From: Enterobacter cloacae subsp. cloacae ATCC 13047
GTDB lineage: Bacteria > Pseudomonadota > Gammaproteobacteria > Enterobacterales > Enterobacteriaceae
Direction: 5' to 3'
NCBI RefSeq assembly: GCF_000025565.1
Contig: NC_014107.1
Coordinates: 1 to 64,000 of the forward strand
Length of the DNA: 64,000 nucleotides
Shown: positions 18,639 to 29,652 of the stretch, piece after piece
Layout of the letters: each line of letters begins with the position of its first letter
Numbering within the stretch: position 1 is the stretch's first letter
Notes under the pieces: generated by a model
What the model was told of the DNA's origin: nothing
What the model saw: the letters and a program-made list of their open reading frames with translations, nothing else
The model's database searches: none
Made by a program: the position numbers and the translations under genes

Positions 18639-19086
18639 GTGAAGCATCAACCAGATAATCCGATGAGATGCCGGTCTGTCTCACTCTCATGCAAAGGTAA
18701 GATCAACCATTTAATCCGCTTACCCATTATTCCATGCCCATGAACACGAAAATAGTCAGCGTCATCGACGGAAAAATCACCCGGGCCGAATACAACAGTA
18801 CCATGGGATTTTTTGTTGAAGTAACAGGAAAAGCCGGTGTTAAAACTCGCTATCTCCACCTCAATAAAATACTCGTTACTAAAGGGGCCAGGGTTACCCG
18901 GGGAGGCGCTATTGCGTTATCCGGTAACAGCGGACGTTCATCCGGTCCTCATCTGCATTACGAGCTGGTCATCAATAACAATCCTGTTAACTCACTGGCG
19001 TTCCGGGCAGCGGCACCCGCTGATAACAAACTTGAACAGCATGCCTTTGCGCATGCCAGAGACTACGAACGATACCTGGACTGATA

Positions 19087-19109
19087 ACGGGGCCGCGACG
19101 CGGCCCCGT
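19087..19109. terminator. bidirectional GC hairpin between pcoG and the DUF2933 gene
   Basis: ACGGGGCCGCG (19087-19097) pairs perfectly with CGCGGCCCCGT (19099-19109) around a single A. It lies three bases after the pcoG stop and 9 bases from the convergent gene's end. There is a T-run on the plus side 15 bases on, so it may end transcripts from both directions. Confidence 0.65.
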
Positions 19110-19117
19110 CTGACAGA

Positions 19118-19315
19118 TTAATTTTTTTTATCGTTTTCACTTCCTTGATGTTGATGATCTCCATGTCCTCCGTGGCCGTGGAAAAGATGCATTAGCGGGC
19201 AGACCAGCAATAACAGATATGGCCAGTAACCTGCCACATGTGACCAGTGTTCGCGCAGGAGGGCAAATGCCGCGATCGCGGCGACAGCAATAAGCGCATA
19301 GGTGGTACTTTTCAT
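19118..19315 (-). CDS. small DUF2933-like membrane protein
   Basis: 65 residues: two hydrophobic segments (about 4-18 and 27-43), then a His-rich tail HLFHGHGGHGDHQHQG. It resembles DUF2933 proteins, which are often next to heavy-metal ATPases. It is downstream of silP on the same strand, 40 bases away, and is probably co-transcribed. The His cluster suggests metal binding at the membrane surface; the exact role is unknown. Confidence 0.75.
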   Translation of the reverse strand: MKSTTYALIAVAAIAAFALLREHWSHVAGYWPYLLLLVCPLMHLFHGHGGHGDHQHQGSENDKKN

Positions 19316-19355
19316 ACTGGACTCCTTCTGTTCGTAACAGCCCCTTCACTCAGTG

Positions 19356-21797
19356 TTATTTCCCGAGCCTGACACTTTTCAGACGCAACGCATTCACAAT
19401 GACGCTGACGGAGGAAAGAGCCATGGCCGCCGCCGCAATAACTGGCGACAGCAGTATTCCATACACAGGATAAAGCAGGCCTGCAGCCACAGGCACGCCA
19501 AGTGCGTTGTAGATAAATGCAAAAAACAGATTCTGTCGGATATTTTTCATGGTGATCTCTGACAGATGACGGGCCCTGTTCAGTATCATCAGGTCGCCTT
19601 TGAGAAGGGTGACTCCGGCACTTTCAATTGCCACATCTGTACCCGTTCCCATGGCTATACCCACGTCAGCCGCTGCCAGCGCCGGGGCATCATTCACACC
19701 GTCTCCGGCCATCGCAACCACATGGCCAGACGCTTTCAGTCGGGTTATCACTGCTTTTTTGCCATCCGGCAGAATCCCGGCTTCAACCTCATCTATTCCC
19801 AGTTTCCGTGCGACTGCTTCAGCGGTAAGCTGGTTATCCCCGGTGAGCATAACGATGCGGATCCCCGCCTGACGCAAAGCTTTAAGCGCATCCGGCGTGG
19901 TTGCTTTCACGGGATCCGAGATAGCTATCAGGCCTGCAAGGTGCCCGTCTGTGGCCACATAGATAACGGTAGCACCTTCCATCCGCAACGTATCCGCAAC
20001 GGCCTTTTGATTATCAATAACGATACTGTTTTCCTGCATAGCCAGTTCATTACCAATGACAACCCGTTGACCTTCGACATCGCCTGAGACACCTTTACCC
20101 GACGGCGCATTGAAATGAGTGACTGCGGGTATTGCGATCCCCTTTTCCTGTGCTGCTTTAACTACTGCCATACCCAGCGGATGCTGCGAGCCTTTTTCCA
20201 CTGCGGCCGTTACACGCAAAAGAGATGTTTCCCCACCCGGATTGAGACTGATAATCCCTGTCACCGTCGGCGAACCTTCCGTGAGCGTGCCTGTTTTGTC
20301 GACAACCAGCGTGTCCACTTTTTCAAGACGCTCAAGGGCTTCGGCATTCTTAATTAACACCCCGGCCTGGGCTCCTTTGCCCACCCCCACCATTATCGAC
20401 ATCGGCGTGGCCAGCCCCAGCGCGCAGGGACAGGCAATAATCAGGACCGACACAGCCGCAATGAGACCGTGCGCCATCCTGGGCTCGGGCCCCCAGACAG
20501 ACCAGATCATGAAAGCAACAACCGCGATAAGTATCACCAGAGGAACAAACCAGCCTGAAACGCTGTCAGCCATTCTCTGGATGGGGGCCCGCGAACGCTG
20601 TGCATCAGCGACCATCTGAACAATTCGTGAGAGCATCGTTTCATCACCGACTTTCTCTGCACGGATGATAAGACTACCTGTCTGATTAATGGTCCCCCCG
20701 ATGACAGGGTCACCCTCCGTTTTGGTAACAGGCATAGATTCCCCGGTCACCATCGATTCATCAACGGTTGTTTTGCCTTCGACCACGATACCGTCGACCG
20801 GAATACTCTCTCCAGGTCTGATGCGGAGCTTATCGCCAGGCAGGACATCTTCCGCATTAATATCCGTTTCATGACCGTCTTGATCCAGCCGCCTGGCGGT
20901 TTTGGGGGCAAGGTTAAGAAGCGCAGTAATGGCACCTGAGGTTTGTTCCCGTGCCCGCAATTCAAGGACCTGTCCCAGCAGAACAAGCACCGTAATAACA
21001 GCTGCGGCTTCAAAATAAATGGCCACCAGGCCATCCATGTTTCTGAACGATGCAGGAAACCAGGAGGGGAAGACGGTTGCAATGACGCTGTAAACCCAGG
21101 CTACGCCGGTCCCCATTGCAACAAGGGTAAACATATTCAGGGAGCGGTTACGTAACGACATTCCGGCCCGGGCGAAGAATGGCCAGCCACACCACAAAAC
21201 GACAGGAGAGGCCAGAAGTAACTGCAGCCATGTGTTGTACTGTGGCGGTACTGTATTCCTCAAAGCGGGAAACAGATGAGAACCCATTTCGAGTATCAGA
21301 ACCGGAAACGCCAGCAACAACCCCAGCCAGAAGCGTCTTGTCATGTCGCGAAGTTCATCACTCGTCCCCGTGGATGCCGTAGCTACGAGCGGCTCCAGTG
21401 CCATTCCACAGACAGGACAGCTTCCGGGACCACTACGGCGTATCTCCGGATGCATCGGACATGTCCACACACCTTCAGAAATCTCTTTCTCCGCCTGGCG
21501 GTGAGACTGTTTTATCTTATCAGGGCTGACTTCATGGTGGTCGTGGTGATGGTGATGTTCACTGGCATCTTCGGTAAAATAATGATCGGGATGGGCTTTA
21601 AATTTGCTCTCACAGCTGGCGGAGCAGAAATAAAGCTGATGGTCCTGGTATCGAATGCTGCTGTGCGCCTTGTCAGGCAGGATGACCATCCCGCACACGG
21701 GATCTCTCACCTTATGCAATGCGTGACTCTCGTCCGGGGATGATGTCTGCTCAGAAGCAGTCTGGTTGTTATGTTCCACTGCATTGTCATTTTTCAC
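19356..21797 (-). CDS. silP: SilP, silver/copper P-type ATPase
   Basis: About 813 residues. GTG at 21797 follows AGGAG at seven bases and fits the known start better than the upstream codons in frame. Order: YHS domain (RDPVCGMVI...CSASCESKF), a His cluster (HHHHHDHHE), a heavy-metal-binding zinc-ribbon-like segment (TCPMHPEI...[10 protein letters not shown]), eight transmembrane helices with the CPC ion motif ([11 protein letters not shown]), then the DKTGTLT phosphorylation site, TGDN and [10 protein letters not shown]. It moves Ag(I)/Cu(I) out of the cytoplasm. Confidence 0.95.
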   Translation of the reverse strand: MKNDNAVEHNNQTASEQTSSPDESHALHKVRDPVCGMVILPDKAHSSIRYQDHQLYFCSASCESKFKAHPDHYFTEDASEHHHHHDHHEVSPDKIKQSHRQAEKEISEGVWTCPMHPEIRRSGPGSCPVCGMALEPLVATASTGTSDELRDMTRRFWLGLLLAFPVLILEMGSHLFPALRNTVPPQYNTWLQLLLASPVVLWCGWPFFARAGMSLRNRSLNMFTLVAMGTGVAWVYSVIATVFPSWFPASFRNMDGLVAIYFEAAAVITVLVLLGQVLELRAREQTSGAITALLNLAPKTARRLDQDGHETDINAEDVLPGDKLRIRPGESIPVDGIVVEGKTTVDESMVTGESMPVTKTEGDPVIGGTINQTGSLIIRAEKVGDETMLSRIVQMVADAQRSRAPIQRMADSVSGWFVPLVILIAVVAFMIWSVWGPEPRMAHGLIAAVSVLIIACPCALGLATPMSIMVGVGKGAQAGVLIKNAEALERLEKVDTLVVDKTGTLTEGSPTVTGIISLNPGGETSLLRVTAAVEKGSQHPLGMAVVKAAQEKGIAIPAVTHFNAPSGKGVSGDVEGQRVVIGNELAMQENSIVIDNQKAVADTLRMEGATVIYVATDGHLAGLIAISDPVKATTPDALKALRQAGIRIVMLTGDNQLTAEAVARKLGIDEVEAGILPDGKKAVITRLKASGHVVAMAGDGVNDAPALAAADVGIAMGTGTDVAIESAGVTLLKGDLMILNRARHLSEITMKNIRQNLFFAFIYNALGVPVAAGLLYPVYGILLSPVIAAAAMALSSVSVIVNALRLKSVRLGK

Positions 21798-21924
21798 AGT
21801 AACTCTCCTTATGCATATCTGAAGCATTTTCTGTCTTCAGGATATGTCATGGATGCGATTACCACGAATGCCGCCGGCATAAGAGTGCCTGCTGCCGGCG
21901 TCCCGTTATCAGCCGTTCCGCTGA

Positions 21925-22371
21925 CTATTCGATTCGCTGGAAGACTTTTTTACTGCCCTCCGGTGAGAATGCGATAACATCGTAAGCCTCTTTTCGGGCC
22001 CCCATCTCCATTCCCGGACTTCCTGCTGGCATACCGGGGGTGGCGAGACCGTATATACCCGAACCAGACTGCATGGCCTTATGTATCGTTGCCGCAGGCA
22101 CATGGCCTTCAATGATCAAATTACCTACAACCGCGGTATGACAACTTCGTAGTCCAGCAGGAACAGCATGCTTTTCTTTCAGGGCTGACAGCGCCTGATC
22201 ATTCATGACGTGAGTTCGCACTTCGAACCCGTCTTTTTCCATCGCTTTGCCCCACAGGGAACAACAGCCACAGTTTTCAGATTTGTACATATCAATGACT
22301 TTTTCACTCGCCATTGCAGGCAGTGACAGGCCGAGAGCCAGGGCCATTAGAACCACTTTTTTCATACTCAC
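21925..22371 (-). CDS. silG: CopG/SilG, DUF411 periplasmic protein
   Basis: 148 residues with a signal peptide (ends LPAMA). The DUF411 signature ENCGCCSLWGKAM (about 32-44) contains paired Cys that can hold copper, and a further Cys lies in GLRSCHTAVV. A Met-rich C-terminal stretch (GMPAGSPGMEMGA) follows. Copper/silver islands have this gene between silA and silP, called ORF105, silG or copG in different sources. It is thought to handle Cu/Ag redox or transfer in the periplasm. Confidence 0.85.
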   Translation of the reverse strand: MSMKKVVLMALALGLSLPAMASEKVIDMYKSENCGCCSLWGKAMEKDGFEVRTHVMNDQALSALKEKHAVPAGLRSCHTAVVGNLIIEGHVPAATIHKAMQSGSGIYGLATPGMPAGSPGMEMGARKEAYDVIAFSPEGSKKVFQRIE

Positions 22372-22451
22372 CTCTGTATATTATCGATATAAACCCTGAC
22401 GTCAGGGTGAATCAGTGCAGAAGGACGCCCACTGGGGGCGCCCTTTCAGGG

Positions 22452-25400
22452 TTATGACACGCTTTTTTTATGTCTGCGCAGCCAGATTAATTTGTAGGCG
22501 GCAGGAATAATGAACAGGGACAGCAGCGGAGCCGTGATCATCCCACCAATCATTGGCGCAGCAATACGGCTCATGACTTCTGAACCTGCGCCGGTTCCCC
22601 AGAGTATTGGCAGCAGACCCGCAATGATCACCGCCACGGTCATGGCTTTCGGCCGGACACGCAGTACGGCACCATGATAGAGGGCTTCATCAAGACCTTC
22701 CGGTGTGAACGTCTCTTTACGGGACAATTCCGGGTGCGCTTCAATGGCATGACGCAGATACATCAGCATGACCACGCCAAACTCTGCTGCCACCCCGGCC
22801 AGGGCGATAAACCCGGTTCCGGTCGCCACTGACATATGGAAGCCCTGCCAGTACAGGAACCATATTCCGCCAACCAGGGCGAACGGCAGGCTCATCAGGA
22901 TCAGCAGGGCTTCGTCAACCCGGCGGAATGCCAGATACAACAGGATGAAAATGATCATCACCGTCATCGGCACCATCAGCTTCAGTTTCTTGTTGGCATG
23001 CTCAAGCAGTTCAAACTGTCCGGAGAATGCCACACTGGTTCCCGGTCTCAGTTTCACTTTCTCGCTGATGGCCGTCTTAATGTCGTTAACCACCGACACC
23101 ATGTCCCTGCCGCGGGCATCAACATAAATCCAGCTGGCTGGCCGGGCATTTTCGGTTTTCAGCATGGTTGGTCCAGAAACGACGTTAATATCCGCGACAT
23201 CGCCCAGCGTGATCTGCTGCTTCATCGGGGTCAGGATCGGCATCTGTTTCAGCGCCTGCGGACTGTTCCGGTAATCCTGCGGGTAGCGAATGTTAATAGG
23301 GTACCGGGCCACCCCTTCAACCGTCTCACCCACCATAGCACCTCCGATTGCTGAAGAGACGAACAGCTGGACATCACCTACCGTCATCCCGTAGCGGGAG
23401 GCTTTCTCCCGGTTGATATCGATATCGATGTAGCGCCCGCCCTCAAGTCGCTCAGCCAGGACAGACACCACGCCAGGCACGGTTTTGGCTACCGCCTCGA
23501 TACTCTGCGCCGTCGCGTCGATATCGGACAGAACAGTCCCGGACACTTTGATACCTATCGGGCTTTTGATCCCGGTTGAGAGCATATCAATACGGTTACG
23601 GATAGGCGGCACCCAGAGGTTTGCCAGACCCGGTAAACGGACTGTCCTGTCGAGTTCTTCAATAATCTTGTCAATTGTCATGCCGGGACGCCACTGATCC
23701 TCAGGTTTGAGCTGGATCGTGGTTTCCACCATTTCGAGCGGCGCGGAATCCGTTGCGGTCTCTGCTTTACCGGTCTTGCCAAATACAGAAGCCACTTCAG
23801 GAACGCTTTTGATTAACTTGTCTGTTGTCTGCAGGAGCGCTGCAGCTTCTGCCGGAGAGACGCCAGGCAAGGTCGACGGCATATACAGCAGATCGCCCTC
23901 GTTAATCTTCGGCAGAAATTCACCGCCCACCTGACTCAGTGGCCAGATAACCGTGAAAATGGACAAGGCCGCAACCAGCAGGGTTGTTTTTGGCCAGTGG
24001 AGGACCCGCAGCAGCAAAGGATGATACGCTTTGATCAGCACCCGGTTCAGGGGGTTACTTGTCTCGGCAGGAATTTTCCCCCGGATCCAGAATCCCATCA
24101 GAATAGGAATGACGATGATGGCCAGTGCGGCCGCTCCCGCCATGGAGTACGTTTTCGTGAATGCCAGCGGGCCAAACAGACGACCTTCCTGCCCTTCCAG
24201 GGTAAAGATAGGAATAAAGGACAGGGTGATGATCAGCAGGCTAATGAACAACGCGGGTCCCACTTCCACGGAGGCGTCGGTAATCACCTTCCAGCGGGTG
24301 GCGTTGTCAATCTGCTCACCCGGATGCTGATGATCCCACTCCTCAAGCCGTTTGTGCGCATTTTCAATCATCACAATGGCGGCATCCACCATCGCACCGA
24401 CGGCAATCGCTATCCCTCCCAGCGACATGATATTGGCGTTCAGTCCCTGGAAGTGCATGACGATAAAGGCGATACACAGGCCAAGCGGCAGAGAGATAAT
24501 CGCCACCAGGGCAGAACGTACGTGCCACAGGAACAGAGCACAGACGATGGCCACCACGATAAACTCTTCCAGAAGTTTGGAACTGAGGTTATCAATCGCC
24601 CGGTCGATTAACTGGCTGCGATCGTAGGTGGTCACGATTTCAACGCCTTCCGGCAGGCTGGCCTTCAGCGTCTCCAGTTTATCCCTCACTGCCGTGATAA
24701 CGTCGCGCGCATTTTTACCCGACCGCAGGATCACCACGCCGCCAGCGACTTCTCCCTGGCCGTTCAGCTCGGCAATACCACGCCTCATTTCGGGCCCGGT
24801 CTGCACGCGGGCAACATCCCGCAGATAAACCGGCACGCCGTTCTCGCCTGTTTTCAGGACGATGTTATTAAAATCATCAATGCTCTGAAGATAACCGCTG
24901 GCACGGACCATATACTCAGCTTCGGCCATTTCAACGGATGAGCCACCGGCCTCCTGGTTAGACGATTCAAGGGCCTGTTTCACTTCGGGCAGGCTGATAC
25001 CATACTGAGACAATTTTACCGGATTGACCTGAATCTGGTACTGTTTCACCACGCCGCCAACCGAAGCGACCTCAGCCACGTTCGGGATGGTTTTCAGCTC
25101 AAATTTCAGGAACCAGTCCTGCAGAGAACGCAGTTCTGAAAGGTCGTGTTTTCCGCTGCGATCGACAAGGGCATATTCAAATATCCAGCCCACCCCCGTG
25201 GCGTCCGGACCGATTTCAGAACTCACACCGGCGGGCAGTTTTCCCTGTACCTGGTTCAGGTACTCCAGCACGCGGGAACGGGCCCAGTACAGATCGGTGC
25301 CGTCTTCAAAAATGACATACACATACGAATCACCGAACTGTGAAAAACCACGCACGGTTTTTGCGCCAGGCACGGACAGCATGGTGGTGGTAAGTGGATA

Positions 25401-25598
25401 GGTGACCTGGTTTTCTACAATCTGCGGGGCCTGGCCGGGATAGCTGGTTTTGATAATGACCTGCACATCTGACAGGTCAGGCAAGGCATCGACAGGCGTG
25501 TTAATAATCGTCCATGTGCCCCAGATGCTGAGAAACAGGGCCCCCATCATGACCAGGAAACGGTTGGCGACAGAGCGCCGGATAATCCATTCAATCAT
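22452..25598 (-). CDS. silA: SilA, RND-family silver/copper efflux pump
   Basis: 1048 residues, full length for the CusA/SilA heavy-metal RND family. It starts [18 protein letters not shown] with the first membrane helix, then a large periplasmic loop. The proton-relay segment [20 protein letters not shown] lies near 400, a second loop follows, and five more helices end in [11 protein letters not shown]. Met residues of the central binding site are expected by homology. It draws Ag(I)/Cu(I) from the periplasm and, with SilB and SilC, exports it to the outside. SilB is 10 bases upstream. Confidence 0.96.
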   Translation of the reverse strand: MIEWIIRRSVANRFLVMMGALFLSIWGTWTIINTPVDALPDLSDVQVIIKTSYPGQAPQIVENQVTYPLTTTMLSVPGAKTVRGFSQFGDSYVYVIFEDGTDLYWARSRVLEYLNQVQGKLPAGVSSEIGPDATGVGWIFEYALVDRSGKHDLSELRSLQDWFLKFELKTIPNVAEVASVGGVVKQYQIQVNPVKLSQYGISLPEVKQALESSNQEAGGSSVEMAEAEYMVRASGYLQSIDDFNNIVLKTGENGVPVYLRDVARVQTGPEMRRGIAELNGQGEVAGGVVILRSGKNARDVITAVRDKLETLKASLPEGVEIVTTYDRSQLIDRAIDNLSSKLLEEFIVVAIVCALFLWHVRSALVAIISLPLGLCIAFIVMHFQGLNANIMSLGGIAIAVGAMVDAAIVMIENAHKRLEEWDHQHPGEQIDNATRWKVITDASVEVGPALFISLLIITLSFIPIFTLEGQEGRLFGPLAFTKTYSMAGAAALAIIVIPILMGFWIRGKIPAETSNPLNRVLIKAYHPLLLRVLHWPKTTLLVAALSIFTVIWPLSQVGGEFLPKINEGDLLYMPSTLPGVSPAEAAALLQTTDKLIKSVPEVASVFGKTGKAETATDSAPLEMVETTIQLKPEDQWRPGMTIDKIIEELDRTVRLPGLANLWVPPIRNRIDMLSTGIKSPIGIKVSGTVLSDIDATAQSIEAVAKTVPGVVSVLAERLEGGRYIDIDINREKASRYGMTVGDVQLFVSSAIGGAMVGETVEGVARYPINIRYPQDYRNSPQALKQMPILTPMKQQITLGDVADINVVSGPTMLKTENARPASWIYVDARGRDMVSVVNDIKTAISEKVKLRPGTSVAFSGQFELLEHANKKLKLMVPMTVMIIFILLYLAFRRVDEALLILMSLPFALVGGIWFLYWQGFHMSVATGTGFIALAGVAAEFGVVMLMYLRHAIEAHPELSRKETFTPEGLDEALYHGAVLRVRPKAMTVAVIIAGLLPILWGTGAGSEVMSRIAAPMIGGMITAPLLSLFIIPAAYKLIWLRRHKKSVS

Positions 25599-25608
25599 CG
25601 TCGTCTCC

Positions 25609-26901
25609 TCAGTGCCCTGAATGCATATTTACAGGCTGGTCAGACATTGCTGGCATACTGCTTTCTGTTTTTTCAGGGTGGCGCATACGTTCCAGTGCGC
25701 CCGTAATATTGGCTTCAGAGTCAATGAGGAACAGGCCACTGACCACCACGGTATCGCCTTCATTCAGGCCGGAGCCGATGCCGGACTGTTGCTGTGACTC
25801 ATGCAGAACGTGGATCTGTTTCGGCACAAACTTGCCTTCATCATCAACAGTAATCACGCGCTGTTCTTTGCCGGTATCGATAACGGCCTGGCTTGGTATC
25901 AGCAGCATCTCCTGGCTCCTGGTATTCAGTTTCAGATAGGCATTCATGCCCGGCTTGAGAAACTCATCCTTATTAGAAACCTGGAGACGGACCTGAAGCG
26001 TACGGGTTGTCTGATCCACGCTGGGAAGAATGTTCCATTTTTCGACATGGAATGTTTTATCCGGATAAGCCGGTACCGAAATTTCAAACTGCGACGTATC
26101 TTTCAGCAGATAGGCGATAGATTCTGGCACTGCAGCGCTGATCCAGACCGGGTCCATTCCCTGAATCTGAGCCACCACCTTATCTTTCGAAATATTCATG
26201 CCGGTGCGCAGGTCAAATGCAGTAATGACGCCATCAATAGGTGCTTTAATGGTAAAACGGGTCTGGATGGTGCGGGTTGTACGCAGCCTTTGAATATCCT
26301 CTTCCGGCATACCAGCCAGACGAAGTCGCTCCAGAACCCCTTTTATCTGGGTTGGCGTACCGCCTGTACCGGATAACAGCAGGAACTCACTTTGTGCCTC
26401 AACCCATTCAGGAATGGTGATATCGATAAGCGGCGTGCCTTTCTTCACATGATCGCCAATCGTCAGGGGATACACTTTTTCGACAAAACCGTCAGAACGC
26501 GCCTGCACAATGACAAACTGATACTCGTTGTAACTGACATTAGCCGGGATTGTCTGAGAATAATTCAGCATTCCTCGCGTGACTTTTTGCGTTTTTAATC
26601 CCAGATTCTGAACCTGGGTTGGGTCGATACGGATCCCGCCACTGCTTTTATCGCCACTTTCATCAGCATATTTTGGCACCAGGTCCATATCCATAAAGGG
26701 CGATTTTCCGGGTTTATCAAATTTGGTATCCGGTTTCATCGGGTCATACCAGAAAAGTACCTTTTTCTCCGGTGCCTTTTGTTCTGTTTGTACTGTTTTT
26801 TGTGATGAGTTTACATACTGCCAGGCAGTAACCGATATCAGCCCTCCTGCTATGAGGCTGCTGATAATTATTGCAGCATATTTTATCTTTAAAGAAGCCA
26901 T
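25609..26901 (-). CDS. silB: SilB, membrane-fusion protein of the silver efflux pump
   Basis: 430 residues, N-terminal membrane anchor, then the CusB-type metal-binding segment ([20 protein letters not shown] and MDLVPKY). The barrel-sandwich and helical-hairpin domains of periplasmic adaptors follow. The Met and acidic residues near residues 52-75 would receive ions from SilF and pass them to SilA. The C-terminus is Met/His-rich ([17 protein letters not shown]). Co-transcribed with silC, silF and silA. Confidence 0.95.
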   Translation of the reverse strand: MASLKIKYAAIIISSLIAGGLISVTAWQYVNSSQKTVQTEQKAPEKKVLFWYDPMKPDTKFDKPGKSPFMDMDLVPKYADESGDKSSGGIRIDPTQVQNLGLKTQKVTRGMLNYSQTIPANVSYNEYQFVIVQARSDGFVEKVYPLTIGDHVKKGTPLIDITIPEWVEAQSEFLLLSGTGGTPTQIKGVLERLRLAGMPEEDIQRLRTTRTIQTRFTIKAPIDGVITAFDLRTGMNISKDKVVAQIQGMDPVWISAAVPESIAYLLKDTSQFEISVPAYPDKTFHVEKWNILPSVDQTTRTLQVRLQVSNKDEFLKPGMNAYLKLNTRSQEMLLIPSQAVIDTGKEQRVITVDDEGKFVPKQIHVLHESQQQSGIGSGLNEGDTVVVSGLFLIDSEANITGALERMRHPEKTESSMPAMSDQPVNMHSGH

Positions 26902-27014
26902 ACAATTTCTCGCTGAAAAATCAAAACACCTGGCATATGCGCCCGATCATTCATTCACAGTAATCCCTTAATGAATGTTCAGGCGCACTGGATGTATTCG
27001 CTCCGGACTGTTAA

Positions 27015-27368
27015 TCAGGATTGCGTCACGTTAATGCTTTTGAGTAAGGAGATATTGCCCTGCTGAATAAACGAGAAATCGACATGGTTGCCGGTTTTCA
27101 GGGCATTGATAGCGTCGTCTGCATTAACAAAAGTGAAGCGCATGGTCATTGCAGGCCAGCCCACCGCAGGGATTGCTTCGTGCGAAATGGTGATTTTTTT
27201 ACTATTCATATCAATGTCTTTAACGACACCGGTGCCCTTGATAACCTGCTGTACCGAAGCATCACTGGCAGCATTCATATCGCCATGCTGATGTGTTTCA
27301 GCATGAAGACCGGCAGAGAACATGACAGAGAAGGCACCAAATAAAACGGCTTTAAGTGAATTACGCAT
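27015..27368 (-). CDS. silF: SilF, CusF-type periplasmic metallochaperone
   Basis: 117 residues with a signal peptide ending LHAE. The beta-barrel chaperone domain carries the Cu/Ag site: His in KKITISHEAIPAVGW, the capping Trp, and the Met pair in WPAMTMRF. It binds Ag(I)/Cu(I) and hands it to SilB. It lies between silC (28 bases upstream) and silB. Confidence 0.95.
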   Translation of the reverse strand: MRNSLKAVLFGAFSVMFSAGLHAETHQHGDMNAASDASVQQVIKGTGVVKDIDMNSKKITISHEAIPAVGWPAMTMRFTFVNADDAINALKTGNHVDFSFIQQGNISLLKSINVTQS

Positions 27369-27396
27369 TTTTAATTTCCTGATTAATTAAATAAAT

Positions 27397-28782
27397 TTAC
27401 TCTACCCAACCGCCACCCAGCGCGGTAAACAGATTAATTTCGTTAACCTGTCGGGAATAGGTAAGATCGAGAATGGTTTGCTGCGTCGCGAAGAGGGAAC
27501 GTTCTGCATCCAGCACTTCGATGTAACTGACAGCACCACTTGCATACAATCCTCTGGCACGCTGTAGAGTTATCTGAAGTGAATCAAGATAACGCTGCTG
27601 TGACTCAAGTTGCTGGCTAAGGCTGTCGCGCAGCGCAAGCGTGTCGGAAACATCCTTAAAGGCTGACTGAATTTTTTGTTCGTAATTAACCACGGACTGT
27701 TGCTGGCGAATTTCAGCCAGCTTCAGATTGGCTTTGTTCCTGCCAGCATTAAATATAGGAATTTCAATTTTAGGAATAAAATTCCACATTCCACTTCCTG
27801 ACGTAAAGAGGCTGGACAGCTCCGTACTGCTTGAGGAGAGACCACTGGTCAGGGTAATGGACGGGAAAAAAGCCGCTCGCGCTGCGCCAATATTGGCATC
27901 AGCCGCTTTCAACTGGTATTCCGCTTCCATAATATCCGGACGCTGCAGCAATATTTGTGACGACAGATTTGGTGGCAATTTTACTGGTGCGATCTCCCCA
28001 CCTTTAATCCCTTTTTCTGACGGAACTGCGCGGTACGTTCCCAGCACCAGTTGCAGGGCATTGTTTGCCTGAGCCAGATCGCCTTCTCGTTTGGCTATTT
28101 CGGCGCGGGTACTTTCGATTTGCCCCCTGGCTTGTTCAAGCGCCAGAACGTTCGTACTCCCGGTCACCAGTTGTTGCTCAACGAATGCATAAGACTGTTC
28201 ATAATTTTTCAGCGTTTCCCGCGCAATACGGAGTTGTTCGTACGCCAGTTGCTGGCTGAAATAGCTCTGTGAAACGTTGGAGACCAGCAGGATGTGTACG
28301 GCACGACGGGCTTCTTCGCTGGCAAAGTAGTTCTGGCGATCAGCCTCACTCATGTTCTTAAGTTTGCCAAAAAAATCGAGCTCATAGCTGAGCTCCAGAC
28401 CCGCGTCGTACTCCTGTGTGGTCGGCTTGTCACCTTTCAGACCACCGTTGTATGTGATCCCGGATGAGGCATTCAGTTGGGGATAACGATCTGCATCCGT
28501 GACGTTGAACTGGGCCCGGGCCTCTTCAACCTTCAGGGCAGCCATTCTCAAATCACGGTTATTATTCAGGGCTTCACCGATCAGCCTGCTGACCTGGGGA
28601 TCGACAAAAAAGTTTCGCCAGCCCGTATCCTGATAGCTGTTTACCGCAGGCGTCAGACTGTTTTTAGACAATGAAAACTGCTGGGGAACCGGAGCTGGCG
28701 GACGCTGATATTCAGGTGCCAGAGAAACACAACCAGCCAGGATGAATATGGTACTGATGCTGAGTAATTTTAATTTGAACAT
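27397..28782 (-). CDS. silC: SilC, outer-membrane factor of the silver efflux pump
   Basis: 461 residues from ATG 28782. The frame extends upstream, but that part crosses the silR promoter and is not coding. The signal peptide ends with the lipobox LAGC, so it is a lipoprotein like CusC. The TolC-type duplicated helical repeats follow (ALNNNRDLRMAALKVEEARAQF and GAARAAFFPSITLTSG). It forms the exit duct through the outer membrane. First gene of silCFBA. Confidence 0.95.
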   Translation of the reverse strand: MFKLKLLSISTIFILAGCVSLAPEYQRPPAPVPQQFSLSKNSLTPAVNSYQDTGWRNFFVDPQVSRLIGEALNNNRDLRMAALKVEEARAQFNVTDADRYPQLNASSGITYNGGLKGDKPTTQEYDAGLELSYELDFFGKLKNMSEADRQNYFASEEARRAVHILLVSNVSQSYFSQQLAYEQLRIARETLKNYEQSYAFVEQQLVTGSTNVLALEQARGQIESTRAEIAKREGDLAQANNALQLVLGTYRAVPSEKGIKGGEIAPVKLPPNLSSQILLQRPDIMEAEYQLKAADANIGAARAAFFPSITLTSGLSSSSTELSSLFTSGSGMWNFIPKIEIPIFNAGRNKANLKLAEIRQQQSVVNYEQKIQSAFKDVSDTLALRDSLSQQLESQQRYLDSLQITLQRARGLYASGAVSYIEVLDAERSLFATQQTILDLTYSRQVNEINLFTALGGGWVE

Positions 28783-28886
28783 AACGCTTCTCGTACAGGC
28801 AGACCTGGTAAATGGTTCAAACGAAGTCCAGAGTATTGATAGGGGTACTTTACCTAACGCTCTCTGTTTGCCGGGTGACAGGATAA

Positions 28887-28900
28887 TGACAATGTTGTCA
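28887..28900. promoter_or_regulatory. SilR/CusR-type operator between silC and silR
   Basis: TGACAATGTTGTCA, extended to AATGACAATGTTGTCATTTT, is a near-perfect CusR box with six-base inverted arms around TG. It sits in the 189-base gap between the divergent silCFBA and silRS operons and could control both. Confidence 0.8.
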
Positions 28901-28971
28901 TTTTTGCTGTAATCCGTTGATAACGATCGTGGGCGCAATAGAATGACATTAGCAGCCAGCCGGGGAGCAAG

Positions 28972-29652
28972 ATGAAAATATTGATCGTCGAAGACGAAAT
29001 TAAAACAGGTGAATATCTCAGCAAAGGGCTTACAGAGGCAGGGTTCGTAGTGGATCACGCTGATAATGGTCTTACCGGATATCATCTCGCCATGACAGCC
29101 GAGTATGATTTAGTCATTCTGGATATCATGCTACCTGATGTGAACGGCTGGGATATCATCCGCATGCTGCGCACTGCCGGAAAGGGTATGCCGGTCTTAC
29201 TGCTGACAGCCCTCGGCACGATCGAACATAGGGTCAAAGGACTGGAACTGGGTGCGGACGATTATCTGGTTAAACCCTTTGCGTTTGCCGAACTGCTCGC
29301 CCGGGTGAGAACCCTTCTGAGGCGGGGAAACACGATGATCACGGAAAGCCAGTTTAAGGTGGCTGACCTCTCGATTGATCTCGTATCCAGAAAAGTCAGT
29401 CGCGCCGGAAACCGCATTGTGCTCACCAGTAAAGAGTTCAGCCTGCTGGAATTCTTCATTCGCCATCAGGGAGAGGTTCTTCCCCGCTCCCTGATTGCCT
29501 CTCAGGTCTGGGACATGAATTTTGACAGCGACACTAATGCGATCGATGTCGCAGTAAAGCGACTCCGCGCTAAAATAGACAACGATTACGAGACAAAGCT
29601 GATCCAGACAGTCCGGGGCGTGGGCTACATGCTGGAGGTCCCGGATGCATAG
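28972..29652 (+). CDS. silR: SilR, silver/copper response regulator
   Basis: 226 residues, OmpR/PhoB type. Receiver: ED pair in IVEDEIKTG, phosphoacceptor Asp in [10 protein letters not shown], Lys in LVKPF. The winged-helix C-terminal half ends [12 protein letters not shown]. It is close in sequence to PcoR ([21 protein letters not shown] versus the matching PcoR segment). Ribosome site GGGGAGCAAG. It overlaps silS by eight bases. Confidence 0.95.
   Translation: MKILIVEDEIKTGEYLSKGLTEAGFVVDHADNGLTGYHLAMTAEYDLVILDIMLPDVNGWDIIRMLRTAGKGMPVLLLTALGTIEHRVKGLELGADDYLVKPFAFAELLARVRTLLRRGNTMITESQFKVADLSIDLVSRKVSRAGNRIVLTSKEFSLLEFFIRHQGEVLPRSLIASQVWDMNFDSDTNAIDVAVKRLRAKIDNDYETKLIQTVRGVGYMLEVPDA

Larger units (their letters stand above)
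15354..18725. mobile_element. ISPpu12-type element (ISL3 family) with metal-efflux cargo
   Basis: 3372 bp. The left end starts GGGTATACGGATTTAATGG and the right end, read inward, starts GGGTAAGCGGATTAAATGG: 24-bp imperfect inverted repeats with three mismatches. An 8-bp target duplication (ATTATTCC) is typical of ISL3. Besides the transposase it carries lspA, a CDF exporter and a MerR-like regulator, the known ISPpu12 cargo. Length and gene order match ISPpu12, which was first described in Pseudomonas. Confidence 0.93.
14967..19084 (+). pseudogene. pcoG: M23-family metallopeptidase (pcoG position), split by an ISPpu12-type element
   Basis: The left part (14967-15353) ends PHNGIDYS and the right part (18734-19084) begins MPMNTKIVSVIDGKI. 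Joined, they give an M23 (LytM-type) peptidase of about 245 residues with the zinc motifs H-x-x-x-D (HNGID) and H-x-H (GPHLHYEL). The 8-bp repeat ATTATTCC flanks the insert at 15346-15353 and 18726-18733. The left start has no ribosome site and no signal peptide, and a stop codon immediately precedes it, so the 5' end may already have been decayed. The peptidase would cut cell-wall peptides; its role in copper resistance is unclear. Confidence 0.8.
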
